Of a stretch of DNA of 19,352 nucleotides, positions 7,751 through 13,752 are shown piece by piece. The notes below the pieces were generated by a model. It had not been told where the DNA came from and did not search any database. It saw nothing but the letters and a program-made list of their open reading frames with translations. The stretch spans positions 1 through 19,352 of the forward strand of contig CAYVFB010000066.1 in the NCBI GenBank assembly GCA_964450305.1, written 5' to 3'. A program made the position numbers and the translations under genes. The DNA comes from JAAYJG01 sp964450305. Its GTDB lineage: Bacteria; Bacillota; Clostridia; DSM-8532. Numbering within the stretch: the stretch's first letter is position 1; every line of letters starts with the position of its first letter.

Positions 7751-7779
7751 TTATCATATACCCCCTGGGGGTATACAAT
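7751..7779 (+). promoter_or_regulatory. Promoter with CsoR/CstR-type palindromic operator
   Basis: TATACCCCC-T-GGGGGTATA (7757-7775) is a 9+1+9 perfect palindrome. G/C runs flanked by TA match operators of the CsoR/CstR family. It fills the 17-base spacer between -35-like TTATCA (7751-7756) and -10 TACAAT (7774-7779) of a plus-strand promoter, about 55 bases before the rhodanese start codon. A repressor bound here would block RNA polymerase. The obvious candidate is the CsoR-family protein encoded at 8519-8806. Confidence 0.72.
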
Positions 7780-7842
7780 ATGTAAAGAAAAGTATTTTAC
7801 TTCAAATAAGTCTACGGTAAAACCGGAAGGAGGGCAATCGCC

Positions 7843-8301
7843 ATGCGAAATTTGATAACTGTCCTATTGATTATCCTGCTGGGAACTATAGTGACAGCAT
7901 GTACAATACAGGAAGGAGATACGGATATGATTACCACAACACCACAGTTAAACGCCCCTGGTAATGAAATAACCGCTGCCCCTGCTGCAAGCACTTTGAT
8001 TACTGCTGATGAAGCAAAGAAACGCCTTGACAGCGATGAGAGTATCATCCTGCTGGATGTCAGAACCGAAGAAGAATATCGGGAGAAACATATTCCCGGC
8101 AGCTTACTGCTTCCCTTAAGTGATTTGGAAGATAAGGCTGAGTCCGAAATACCTGATAAAGATGCTACTCTTTTCGTATATTGCCGAAGCGGAAACAGAA
8201 GCGCCACAGCATCAAAAATCCTGGTTAATCTGGGATACACAAAGGTATACGACCTGGGCGGGATTATTGATTGGCCGTATGATACCGAGTCTGCCCGGTA
8301 G
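7843..8301 (+). CDS. Rhodanese-domain lipoprotein
   Basis: A 152-residue exported single-domain sulfurtransferase homologue. Residues 1-19 are a lipoprotein signal peptide ending in lipobox VTAC (Cys20), then a low-complexity Thr/Ala/Pro linker to about 50. The rhodanese fold runs from about 52 to 150: the LITADEAKKRL opening, LLDVRTEEEYREKHIPGS (the CH2A-like element) and the active-site loop VYCRSGNRSA with catalytic Cys114, then GYTKVYDLGGIIDWP. The expected chemistry is sulfane-sulfur transfer through a Cys persulfide at the outer face of the membrane. ATG 7843 has GGAAGGAGGG about nine bases upstream. Promoter and operator structure upstream suggests persulfide- or metal-responsive control by the nearby CsoR-family repressor. 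Confidence 0.9.
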   Translation: MRNLITVLLIILLGTIVTACTIQEGDTDMITTTPQLNAPGNEITAAPAASTLITADEAKKRLDSDESIILLDVRTEEEYREKHIPGSLLLPLSDLEDKAESEIPDKDATLFVYCRSGNRSATASKILVNLGYTKVYDLGGIIDWPYDTESAR

Positions 8302-8334
8302 ATTCATTTTCGGACAGATTCCCAGGTGTTTTCA

Positions 8335-8448
8335 ATGAGCGCTTGCACGAATTGTGCATCAAACCACGTTTTTGCTTGCAAAATGCGTATGAGCGCTGAA
8401 GCAGAAATCGGTTCATCCCCCAACACGCTATTTAACCCAAAGGGCTAA
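8335..8448 (+). CDS. Short Cys-rich ORF, copy 1 (possibly decayed)
   Basis: A 37-codon ORF between the rhodanese and CsoR-family genes. It begins MSACTNCASNHVFACKM and ends KG. Its first 20 codons align with the 56-residue Cys-rich ORF at 13737-13567: MSxC, C7, NHVFACK and Met19 are shared, and the DNA is about 82% identical over 71 bases (58/71, nearly all differences transitions). Cys18 of the other copy is Arg here, and after about residue 22 similarity is lost, so this may be a truncated relic. The ribosome binding site is weak (AGGTG at 8324-8328). It lies in the same frame as the rhodanese stop, 11 sense codons later. Family and function unknown. Confidence 0.45.
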   Translation: MSACTNCASNHVFACKMRMSAEAEIGSSPNTLFNPKG

Positions 8449-8518
8449 AAATACGCAATAGAGCCAGGGGGCTTCGTGCATTTGGTAAAATTCTTTCTAT
8501 GAAAACTGAGGTTGATGT

Positions 8519-8806
8519 ATGATAAGTAACGAAGCTGTGCTATCCAAAGAAAACCTGCTGAAAAGGCTGAAACGGATTGAAGGTCAGGTTAGAGGCATTC
8601 AAAAGATGATTCAGGAAGATAAAGACTGCATTGAAATCCTGACGCAGGTTGCCGCGGTGCGATCCGCGATGAACAAAGCAGGCAGTCTTATTTTGGAAAA
8701 CCAGGCAATGATATGCGTGAAGAAGACTGCTTCCTGTGAAGACAGGGAGAAGGCGATGGCTGAACTGTCAAAAAGCATGAAAAGCCTTTTAAAGTTCATT
8801 GATTAG
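8519..8806 (+). CDS. CsoR/FrmR-family repressor, CstR-like (persulfide-sensing type?)
   Basis: A 95-residue all-helical DUF156 repressor: NLLKRLKRIEGQVRGIQKMI (DNA-contact helix 1), DCIEILTQVAAVRSAMNKAG and ENQAMICVKK. In copper-sensing CsoR the ligands are Cys-x-His-Cys; Bacillus CsoR has EDHAHHC at the second site. Here Cys37 and Cys66 are kept but the His position is Gln62, which should abolish Cu(I) binding while leaving a Cys pair that could form a polysulfide bridge, as in CstR. Proximity to a rhodanese gene supports a sulfane-sulfur sensor. A further Cys73 is present. ATG 8519 has GAGG seven bases upstream. Assignment to the family is secure; the inducer is inferred. Confidence 0.88.
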   Translation: MISNEAVLSKENLLKRLKRIEGQVRGIQKMIQEDKDCIEILTQVAAVRSAMNKAGSLILENQAMICVKKTASCEDREKAMAELSKSMKSLLKFID

Positions 8807-8877
8807 TTTGCGCTTGCATTCAGTGGAATTTTCCCCACAATTGATATATAATAAAAAAAACTGATATGGGGGGAACC

Positions 8878-9477
8878 ATGATGTCATTGGCAAAATACAG
8901 GCTGAAGCTGGATAAAAACGCAGCGCAAACAGGCTCCGCAAGCCCGCAGTATACACTTAAATATAACCCAAAGGCCGACAATCCGAAGCATGTCAGTTAT
9001 TCTATTCTTTCACCGCTCATTGGCAACGATGATGTGATTATCCTGCTCAGCACTGAGTTTTTTCAAAACAAAGGGAACGGCAGCCACTCTCCAATCAGTA
9101 AATTTGTCGAGTATACCCGTCAACTTGGTTTGTTTGTGGTTGAAAGGAACAGGACCGCCGAACAAAATCTGAAGCTTTTTGGTTTGCCATTCAACAAGAA
9201 GAAACAGGTTGAGATTCAGGAACTTGCTGTATATATTCCAAACCGTGTATGGAAGGACTCTCTGAGGGATATCGTTCCTATGTGCGGTGCAAGATATTTT
9301 GTTTTACAAGAAGCTATCAGCGTAAGCACATTCATGAACGGAATCCTTGATATGGACGAAGAAACCATCGCAAATACTTTCTCAACCCGTATTTTTGATC
9401 TGGCAGCTGTCGGGCAAATGGGCATTTCATCCAATATCATGGATCAGGCGGAAATATCCCGACAACTGGGTTTGTAA
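8878..9477 (+). CDS. Unrecognised 199-residue protein
   Basis: I do not recognise this family. The start is ATG 8878 or ATG 8881, both just downstream of GGGGGGA at 8868-8874; the upstream ATG at 8866 overlaps that ribosome binding site and is unlikely. There is no signal peptide or membrane segment. The N-terminus (about 1-40) is basic and polar, then SYSILSPLIGNDDVIILLST, a KFVEYTRQLGLFVVERN segment, QELAVYIPNRVWKDSL and a Leu/Ile-rich C-terminal third ending EISRQLGL. It is probably a soluble alpha/beta protein. A -10-like TATAAT (8847-8852) lies shortly before it, so it may have its own promoter, although a -35 is not clear. It is co-directional with the CsoR-like gene, 71 bases away. Codon use looks native. 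Confidence 0.7.
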   Translation: MMSLAKYRLKLDKNAAQTGSASPQYTLKYNPKADNPKHVSYSILSPLIGNDDVIILLSTEFFQNKGNGSHSPISKFVEYTRQLGLFVVERNRTAEQNLKLFGLPFNKKKQVEIQELAVYIPNRVWKDSLRDIVPMCGARYFVLQEAISVSTFMNGILDMDEETIANTFSTRIFDLAAVGQMGISSNIMDQAEISRQLGL

Positions 9478-9551
9478 CGGAAGTAGAAAGCATCATAACT
9501 CCAATGGCTTCTCTGGTGCAATTTACTCATCTTTATGTTTGGAGGCAGAAC

Positions 9552-9696
9552 ATGGTTAAGGTAAGGATCGAAAAAAAACCGACTTTACACACATGCCAAT
9601 GCACCGGAAATGGAAGTGTACCCTCAGAGGGATCTCCCCGGTGAGGGTACGTTGACTGAATTTTGGCTTCCATTGAAAGAAAAACCCGGCCTTTGA
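9552..9696 (+). pseudogene. Remnant of a GyrI-like/AraC effector-binding protein
   Basis: GGAGG at 9541-9545 and ATG 9552 start MVKVRIEKKPTL, the usual opening of small GyrI-like (AraC effector-binding domain) proteins, but this frame stops at 9642-9644. From 9610 the next frame reads MEVYPQRDLPGEGTLTEFWL, then PLKEKPGL and TGA 9694-9696. This resembles the C-terminal strand of the same family (LTEFWLPLK). The two ends fit one gene that has lost about 100 internal codons and shifted frame. The fold call is from motif memory; the broken state is visible directly. Confidence 0.5.
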
Positions 9697-9708
9697 TGGT
9701 TGGCTGGT
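9679..9708 (-). terminator. Terminator of araR-araD
   Basis: On minus, ACCAGCC (9708-9702), a 10-base loop and GGCCGGGT (9691-9684) form a stem with a small internal loop, followed by TTTTTCTTT. It overlaps the last base of the araD stop codon. Confidence 0.5.
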
Positions 9709-10394
9709 TATTGCCCATAGTAGGCATTCGCGCCGTGTTTGCGCAAAAAGTGCTTGTTTAGCAGTACTTGATCCATTGTACCAATCCCTGGGTTCAGCAG
9801 TATGGTATGGAAGGCAATTTTAGCGACTTCTTCAAGGACAACGGAATTATGAACGGCGTCCATCGCGTCCTTTCCCCAGGTGAAGGGCCCATGCTGGTTT
9901 ACAAGAACCGCCGGGACTTCCATGGGGTTTCTTTTTGCAAAAGCCTCCAGAACCACCAGGCCGGTTTCTTCCTCATATGCGCTGTTTACTTCTTCCGGGG
10001 TCATTTTACGCGTGCAGGGTATTTCTCCATAAAAATAATCAGCGTGGGTAGTACCCAGAGCGGGAATTCCTCTTCCAGCCTGGGCGAAGCTCGTTGCCCA
10101 TGGTGAATGGGTGTGGACAACACCGCCGATAGCTTGAAAATGCCTGTAGAAAACCAGGTGTGTCGGCGTGTCTGACGAAGGCTTCAGCTTGCCCTCCACC
10201 CTATTCCCGTCTAAATCCACCACAACAAGGTCTTCCGTCGTCATTGCGTCATAAGACACCCCACTGGGTTTGATGACCACAAGCCCTGTTTCCCTGTCAA
10301 TAGCGCTGACATTACCCCAGGTAAAGGTCACCAAACCATACCGGGGAAGCGCTAAATTTGCCTGTAAAACCTGTTCTTTCAATTTTTCCAGCAT
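9708..10394 (-). CDS. araD: L-ribulose-5-phosphate 4-epimerase
   Basis: 228 residues, the usual AraD length. It converts L-ribulose 5-phosphate to D-xylulose 5-phosphate by a Zn-dependent retro-aldol step. Family landmarks: GLVTFTWGNVSAIDRETGLVVIK near the N-terminus, IKPSGVSYD, the phosphate-binding KPSSDTPTHL with Asp75, the zinc site GVVHTHSPWAT (His94, His96), TTHADYFYGEIP, and the third zinc His in NQHGPFTWG (His168). The C-terminal Tyr-rich end AYYGQ is present. ATG 10394 has AGGAGG nine bases upstream. It follows araR by 95 bases on the same strand with no operator or good promoter between, so it is probably cotranscribed with araR. Confidence 0.96.
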   Translation of the reverse strand: MLEKLKEQVLQANLALPRYGLVTFTWGNVSAIDRETGLVVIKPSGVSYDAMTTEDLVVVDLDGNRVEGKLKPSSDTPTHLVFYRHFQAIGGVVHTHSPWATSFAQAGRGIPALGTTHADYFYGEIPCTRKMTPEEVNSAYEEETGLVVLEAFAKRNPMEVPAVLVNQHGPFTWGKDAMDAVHNSVVLEEVAKIAFHTILLNPGIGTMDQVLLNKHFLRKHGANAYYGQ

Positions 10395-10489
10395 ATAAAC
10401 ACCCTCCTGTTACTAATGCTTTTAACCGCAAAGGGTCACCATTCGGGACCTGGGTTGTTTTATTTATCCTGAACAAATCATTCACTGCT

Positions 10490-11626
10490 TCAAAGAGCTT
10501 TATTGCCAACCGCCCCCGTACTGCCTCGGATTACAAGCTGGGGCTTCATTTTCACATCGAAGTTTTTACTCGGTTCGGCGATCATTTTCATGATCAATTC
10601 CGCGGCTTCTCTTCCGAGTTTCTCCTTCGGATGTGCCACCGTGGTAAGCTTCACCTCGGATACAACTGCCAGGTTCGAATCATCGAAGCTGACCATGGAC
10701 AATTGCCCCGGTATGGCAATCCCTTTTAGCCTTGCGATATCAATGATTTCAAGGCTTATCTGATCATTATAACAAACTATCCCGGTACAGTCTGATAGAA
10801 AACCATCGATATAAGCGTTGGGCGGCTTTCCCAGCTTGAAATGAACATCATGGGTATCAAACCAGATAATGCGTTTATCTGTAATGGGAAGGCCTGTTTC
10901 CCGGTGCGCTTTTACAAAACCTTCATAACGAGCATGCCCCTGGATGTCATCCATCTTAAAAATACCACCAATTTTTTCATGCCCCAGGCTGATTAAATGC
11001 TTTGTGGCAAGATACCCGGCAGCAGTGTCATCCTCATAGATGGAAGACGCCTGAAAACCCTTGTAGCTGCCATGCATGAACAAAATCGGCACAGTTTGCT
11101 GCTGAAATTTCCTGTAAAGATCCAGGTTGGGATTTGGCAGCGCGCTTTTTGTGGTTTCTACGATTAACCCGTCTATATCCTGGTTGAGCAGGTTGGTCAG
11201 ACATGTTTTCTCTTTTTCGAACTGGTTGCCGGTGTGTCCGAGTACGAGGTTATAACCGTTACAGCTCAGCACCTCATCGATCCCCCGAATGATGGAGGGA
11301 AAGATATAGTCATTGAGATAGGTTGTGACAACGCCGATGATGCGGCTTTGCCGGCTTCTTTGCGAGCCCCTGACAAAGGTTCCCTTTCCCTGGAAGGAGA
11401 CCAGCCAGCCCTCGGATACAAGATCACCGATAGATTTTCGTACTGTATGCCGACTGATTTGAAACTGATGAGCCAGCTCGTTCTCCGAGGCAATTTTACT
11501 GCCTGGTTTTAGCTTATCACTGTTGATCAGCTCTTTCAGGTAATCCTTCAGTAACTGGTATTTTGGTTTCTCATCCTTCAAGCATGTCACCGTCCAATCA
11601 TCCATTGTAATCAACTGCAATATCAT
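10490..11626 (-). CDS. araR: Arabinose repressor AraR (GntR/LacI chimera)
   Basis: 378 residues with the AraR architecture: a GntR winged helix-turn-helix at about 20-90 (PKYQLLKDYLKELI, SENELAHQFQISRHTVRKSI, FQGKGTFV) followed by a LacI-like sugar-binding domain (IIGVVTTYLNDYIFPSIIRG, GLIVETTKSALPNPN, HLISLGHEKIGGIFKMDDIQG, VSFDDSNLAVVSEVKLTTVAHP). These match Bacillus subtilis AraR closely. It should repress araA and its own gene and release DNA on binding L-arabinose. ATG 11626 has only a weak ribosome binding site; ATG 11605 is an alternative start seven codons in. Divergent from araA across a 361-base control region. Confidence 0.94.
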   Translation of the reverse strand: MILQLITMDDWTVTCLKDEKPKYQLLKDYLKELINSDKLKPGSKIASENELAHQFQISRHTVRKSIGDLVSEGWLVSFQGKGTFVRGSQRSRQSRIIGVVTTYLNDYIFPSIIRGIDEVLSCNGYNLVLGHTGNQFEKEKTCLTNLLNQDIDGLIVETTKSALPNPNLDLYRKFQQQTVPILFMHGSYKGFQASSIYEDDTAAGYLATKHLISLGHEKIGGIFKMDDIQGHARYEGFVKAHRETGLPITDKRIIWFDTHDVHFKLGKPPNAYIDGFLSDCTGIVCYNDQISLEIIDIARLKGIAIPGQLSMVSFDDSNLAVVSEVKLTTVAHPKEKLGREAAELIMKMIAEPSKNFDVKMKPQLVIRGSTGAVGNKAL

Positions 11627-11668
11627 TTATTCCAGGATTGGTTACCCTACATGTTTCCAAACACAATG

Positions 11669-11697
11669 ATTATAACACATATTACTTGTGCGTACAA
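11669..11697 (-). promoter_or_regulatory. araR promoter
   Basis: On minus: -35 TTGTAC (11697-11692), 17-base spacer, -10 TATAAT (11674-11669), start near 11662, about 36 bases before araR ATG. The -35 lies inside the AraR-like operator at 11684-11699, which implies autorepression. Confidence 0.7.
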
Positions 11698-11699
11698 CA
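11684..11699. promoter_or_regulatory. AraR operator 1 (araR side)
   Basis: ACTTGTGCGTACAACA matches the Bacillus AraR box ATTTGTACGTACAAAT at 12 of 16 positions, with the GT-C-GTACAA core kept. It covers the araR -35 element. Confidence 0.7.
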
Positions 11700-11755
11700 T
11701 GCTGCTGTTCACACCCCTTTAGTCATTTCAAAAGTTGCTGCACAGGGATGTCTTT

Positions 11756-11835
11756 ATCCTGAGCGCTGTCTGCTGAGCGCAACGAAGGATCCTGTCAGCA
11801 GTAATGCGAAGATCCTTCACTTCGTTCAGGATGAC
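11756..11835. repeat. Palindromic dispersed repeat, copy 2
   Basis: Same element as 4007-4072: right arm GATCCTTCACTTCGTTCAGG extending to ATGAC (11811-11835), left arm beginning ATCCTGAGCG. The left arm carries an extra 14 bases with a repeated CTGAGCGC block (11759-11766 and 11773-11780). It lies between the araR and araA promoters, separating the two operators. Confidence 0.8.
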
Positions 11836-11868
11836 AGGCTGTGCCCGTCATGAATCAATGAAAATAAT

Positions 11869-11897
11869 TTGCATTTATCAGCACCAATGATTATAAT
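11869..11897 (+). promoter_or_regulatory. araA promoter
   Basis: -35 TTGCAT (11869-11874), 17-base spacer, perfect -10 TATAAT (11892-11897), predicted start near 11904. The second AraR-like operator begins at 11908, over the start site. Confidence 0.72.
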
Positions 11898-11907
11898 GTG
11901 AGTATAA

Positions 11908-11923
11908 ACTTGTGCATACATCT
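11908..11923. promoter_or_regulatory. AraR operator 2 (araA side)
   Basis: ACTTGTGCATACATCT matches the AraR box at 11 of 16 positions and shares ACTTGTGC-TACA with operator 1. It covers the predicted araA transcription start, the expected place for repression. Both operators are preceded by CAATGATTATAA (11664-11675 and 11885-11896). Confidence 0.62.
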
Positions 11924-11987
11924 TCAGCAAGTTTGAGTAAGGTAATGAGAGAATATGTTTAAGGTTTTATCGCAAGGAGGTAAGCAT

Positions 11988-13481
11988 ATGCAATCAAAGT
12001 CATCTGTTTTTTGGTTTATCACTGGCAGCCAACACCTGTATGGGCCGGAAACCCTGAATGAGGTAAATGCCCATTCACAAATCATTGCTGACTGGCTGGA
12101 TCAAAATTCCTTTTCACACTGCAAGGTTTTGTTCAAGCCCGTATTAACAACCCCGGAGGAGATCCGCAGTCTGTGTATGCAAGCCAATAACGACAGTACC
12201 TGCGCGGGGCTGATCACCTGGATGCATACGTTCTCACCCGCAAAAATGTGGATTTCCGGGCTTCTCGAACTAAACAAGCCGCTGCTCCACCTGCACACCC
12301 AATTCAACCGCGATATTCCGTGGGGAACCATCGACATGGATTTCATGAACCTGAACCAATCTGCCCATGGTGACAGAGAATATGGTTTCATTGGTGCCCG
12401 CCTGCGCCTGCCCCGCAAGGTTGTTGTGGGTTTCTGGAAGGATCCTCAGGTCTGCAGTGAGATTCAGGTTTGGATGAATGCCGCCATTGCCTGTCAGGAA
12501 GGCAAGCAACTTAAGATTGCCAGGTTTGGCGACAACATGCGTCAGGTTGCTGTTACCGAGGGGGACAAGGTGGAGGCACAAATTCGCTTTGGTTGGTCCA
12601 TCGATGGTTATGGCATTGGTGATCTGGTGCAAAGAGTGCGCTCTGTTTCGGAAAACGAAGTGGATCAGTTGATTGAAGAATACAGAACCTTATATCATTT
12701 CACCCCGGAAGCCACACAACCCGGAGAAGCCCTGGATGCCATCCGCGAGCAGGCCAGAATGGAACTGGCCATAAAAGGCTTCCTGACCGACGGCGGTTAT
12801 ACCGCATTTACCACCACCTTTGAAGATCTTCACGGCCTGAAACAGCTGCCGGGGCTGGCAGCACAGCGCCTCATGGCAGAAGGCTACGGCTTTGGCGGTG
12901 AAGGGGACTGGAAGACCTCGGCGCTGGTGCGTATCATGAAGATCATGAATCAGGGACTGCCCGAAGGAACCTCCTTTATGGAAGACTATACCTATCACCT
13001 GGAGTCCGGGAATGAAATGATTCTTGGAGCCCACATGCTGGAGGTATGCCCCACCCTGGCAAACGCAAAACCGACGGTTGAAGTACACCCTCTGGGCATC
13101 GGCGGAAAGGCCGACCCGGCAAGGCTTGTTTTCAACGGAAGGAACGGTGCTGCGATTGCCGCGTCACTGGTCGATATGGGAGGACGTTTCCGACTGATCG
13201 TCAATGAGGTGGACGCATTTGAGCCCATGCATGACATGCCCCGCCTGCCGGTAGCAAGGGTACTTTGGAAGCCGCAGCCTTCGTTGCGCGAGGGTGCGCA
13301 GGCCTGGATTCTGGCAGGGGGCGCCCATCATACAGGGTTCTCCTACGCCGTTACCACCGGGCATATGTTGGATTGGGCGGAAATGATCGGAATTGAGGTC
13401 GTTTTAATCAATCGGGACACTAAAATTCTTTCCTTTAAAAATGAACTTCGCCTGAACGACATGGTTTGGAACCGTAAATAG
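11988..13481 (+). CDS. araA: L-arabinose isomerase
   Basis: 497 residues from ATG 11988, which has AAGGAGG seven bases upstream; the open frame begins at 11955, but that start lacks the family N-terminus and a ribosome binding site. It isomerises L-arabinose to L-ribulose in a Mn-dependent cytosolic hexamer. Landmarks: FWFITGSQHLYGPETLNEV, GLITWMHTFSPAKMWISGL, LLHLHTQFNRDIPW, IDMDFMNLNQSAHGDRE, FGFGGEGDWKT-type loop, the metal-binding SFMEDYTYHLE and LGAHMLEVCP, and the late HHTGFSYAVT. Length matches Bacillus AraA. Arabinose must then be phosphorylated by ribulokinase, whose gene (araB) is not in this window. Confidence 0.97.
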   Translation: MQSKSSVFWFITGSQHLYGPETLNEVNAHSQIIADWLDQNSFSHCKVLFKPVLTTPEEIRSLCMQANNDSTCAGLITWMHTFSPAKMWISGLLELNKPLLHLHTQFNRDIPWGTIDMDFMNLNQSAHGDREYGFIGARLRLPRKVVVGFWKDPQVCSEIQVWMNAAIACQEGKQLKIARFGDNMRQVAVTEGDKVEAQIRFGWSIDGYGIGDLVQRVRSVSENEVDQLIEEYRTLYHFTPEATQPGEALDAIREQARMELAIKGFLTDGGYTAFTTTFEDLHGLKQLPGLAAQRLMAEGYGFGGEGDWKTSALVRIMKIMNQGLPEGTSFMEDYTYHLESGNEMILGAHMLEVCPTLANAKPTVEVHPLGIGGKADPARLVFNGRNGAAIAASLVDMGGRFRLIVNEVDAFEPMHDMPRLPVARVLWKPQPSLREGAQAWILAGGAHHTGFSYAVTTGHMLDWAEMIGIEVVLINRDTKILSFKNELRLNDMVWNRK

Positions 13482-13510
13482 CTTATTCATAACCTCCTCT
13501 TTAATAGAAC

Positions 13511-13553
13511 AATGGCAAAACCCCGGAAGCACTGCTACCGGGGTTTTACCATT
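13511..13553. terminator. Bidirectional intrinsic terminator
   Basis: AAAACCCCGG (13517-13526), 11-base loop, CCGGGGTTTT (13538-13547), extended by AATGG/CCATT after one mismatch. The A-run on one side and T-run on the other allow it to end araA (plus) and the c-di-GMP/Cys-rich-ORF transcript (minus). Confidence 0.9.
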
Positions 13554-13566
13554 TTATCATAATTTA

Positions 13567-13737
13567 TCAAGTACTCACGAACCGTTCATAACTATCGCAG
13601 ACAGTTTTATACTTAGCTGCACAAAAAGCATATAAGTCAAAACATGATTTTTTTTGAGTGCAGGAGGCGCCTTCAACACCCATACATATTTTGCAGGCAA
13701 AGACGTGGTTTGGTACACATTTTGCGCAAACGCTCAT
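13567..13737 (-). CDS. Small protein with eight cysteines, copy 2
   Basis: A 56-codon ORF starting MSVCAKCVPNHVFACKICM. Cysteines lie at 4, 7, 15, 18, 26, 32, 39 and 47; the first four form CxxC-x7-CxxC, a zinc-ribbon-like spacing. The rest contains KKSCFDLYAFCAAKYKTVCD and ends at TGA. The DNA paralogue at 8335 supports a real gene: differences between copies spare Cys4, Cys7, Cys15 and NHVFACK. It follows the GGDEF/HD-GYP stop by 15 bases, in the same frame, and precedes the strong terminator, so it would be the last cistron of that operon. The Shine-Dalgarno sequence is poor, so coupled translation or readthrough may be involved. No known family recognised. Confidence 0.6.
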   Translation of the reverse strand: MSVCAKCVPNHVFACKICMGVEGASCTQKKSCFDLYAFCAAKYKTVCDSYERFVST

Positions 13738-13752
13738 TGAATTTTGGCCGAC

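Noticed and set aside
10358..10729. A 123-codon open frame on + across the araD/araR gap.
   Set aside because: It overlaps two certain genes and has no credible start or motifs.
11652..11663. TGTTTCCAAACA near the araR start as a catabolite-repression (cre) site.
   Set aside because: It has symmetric arms but lacks the central CG and the spacing of the cre consensus.
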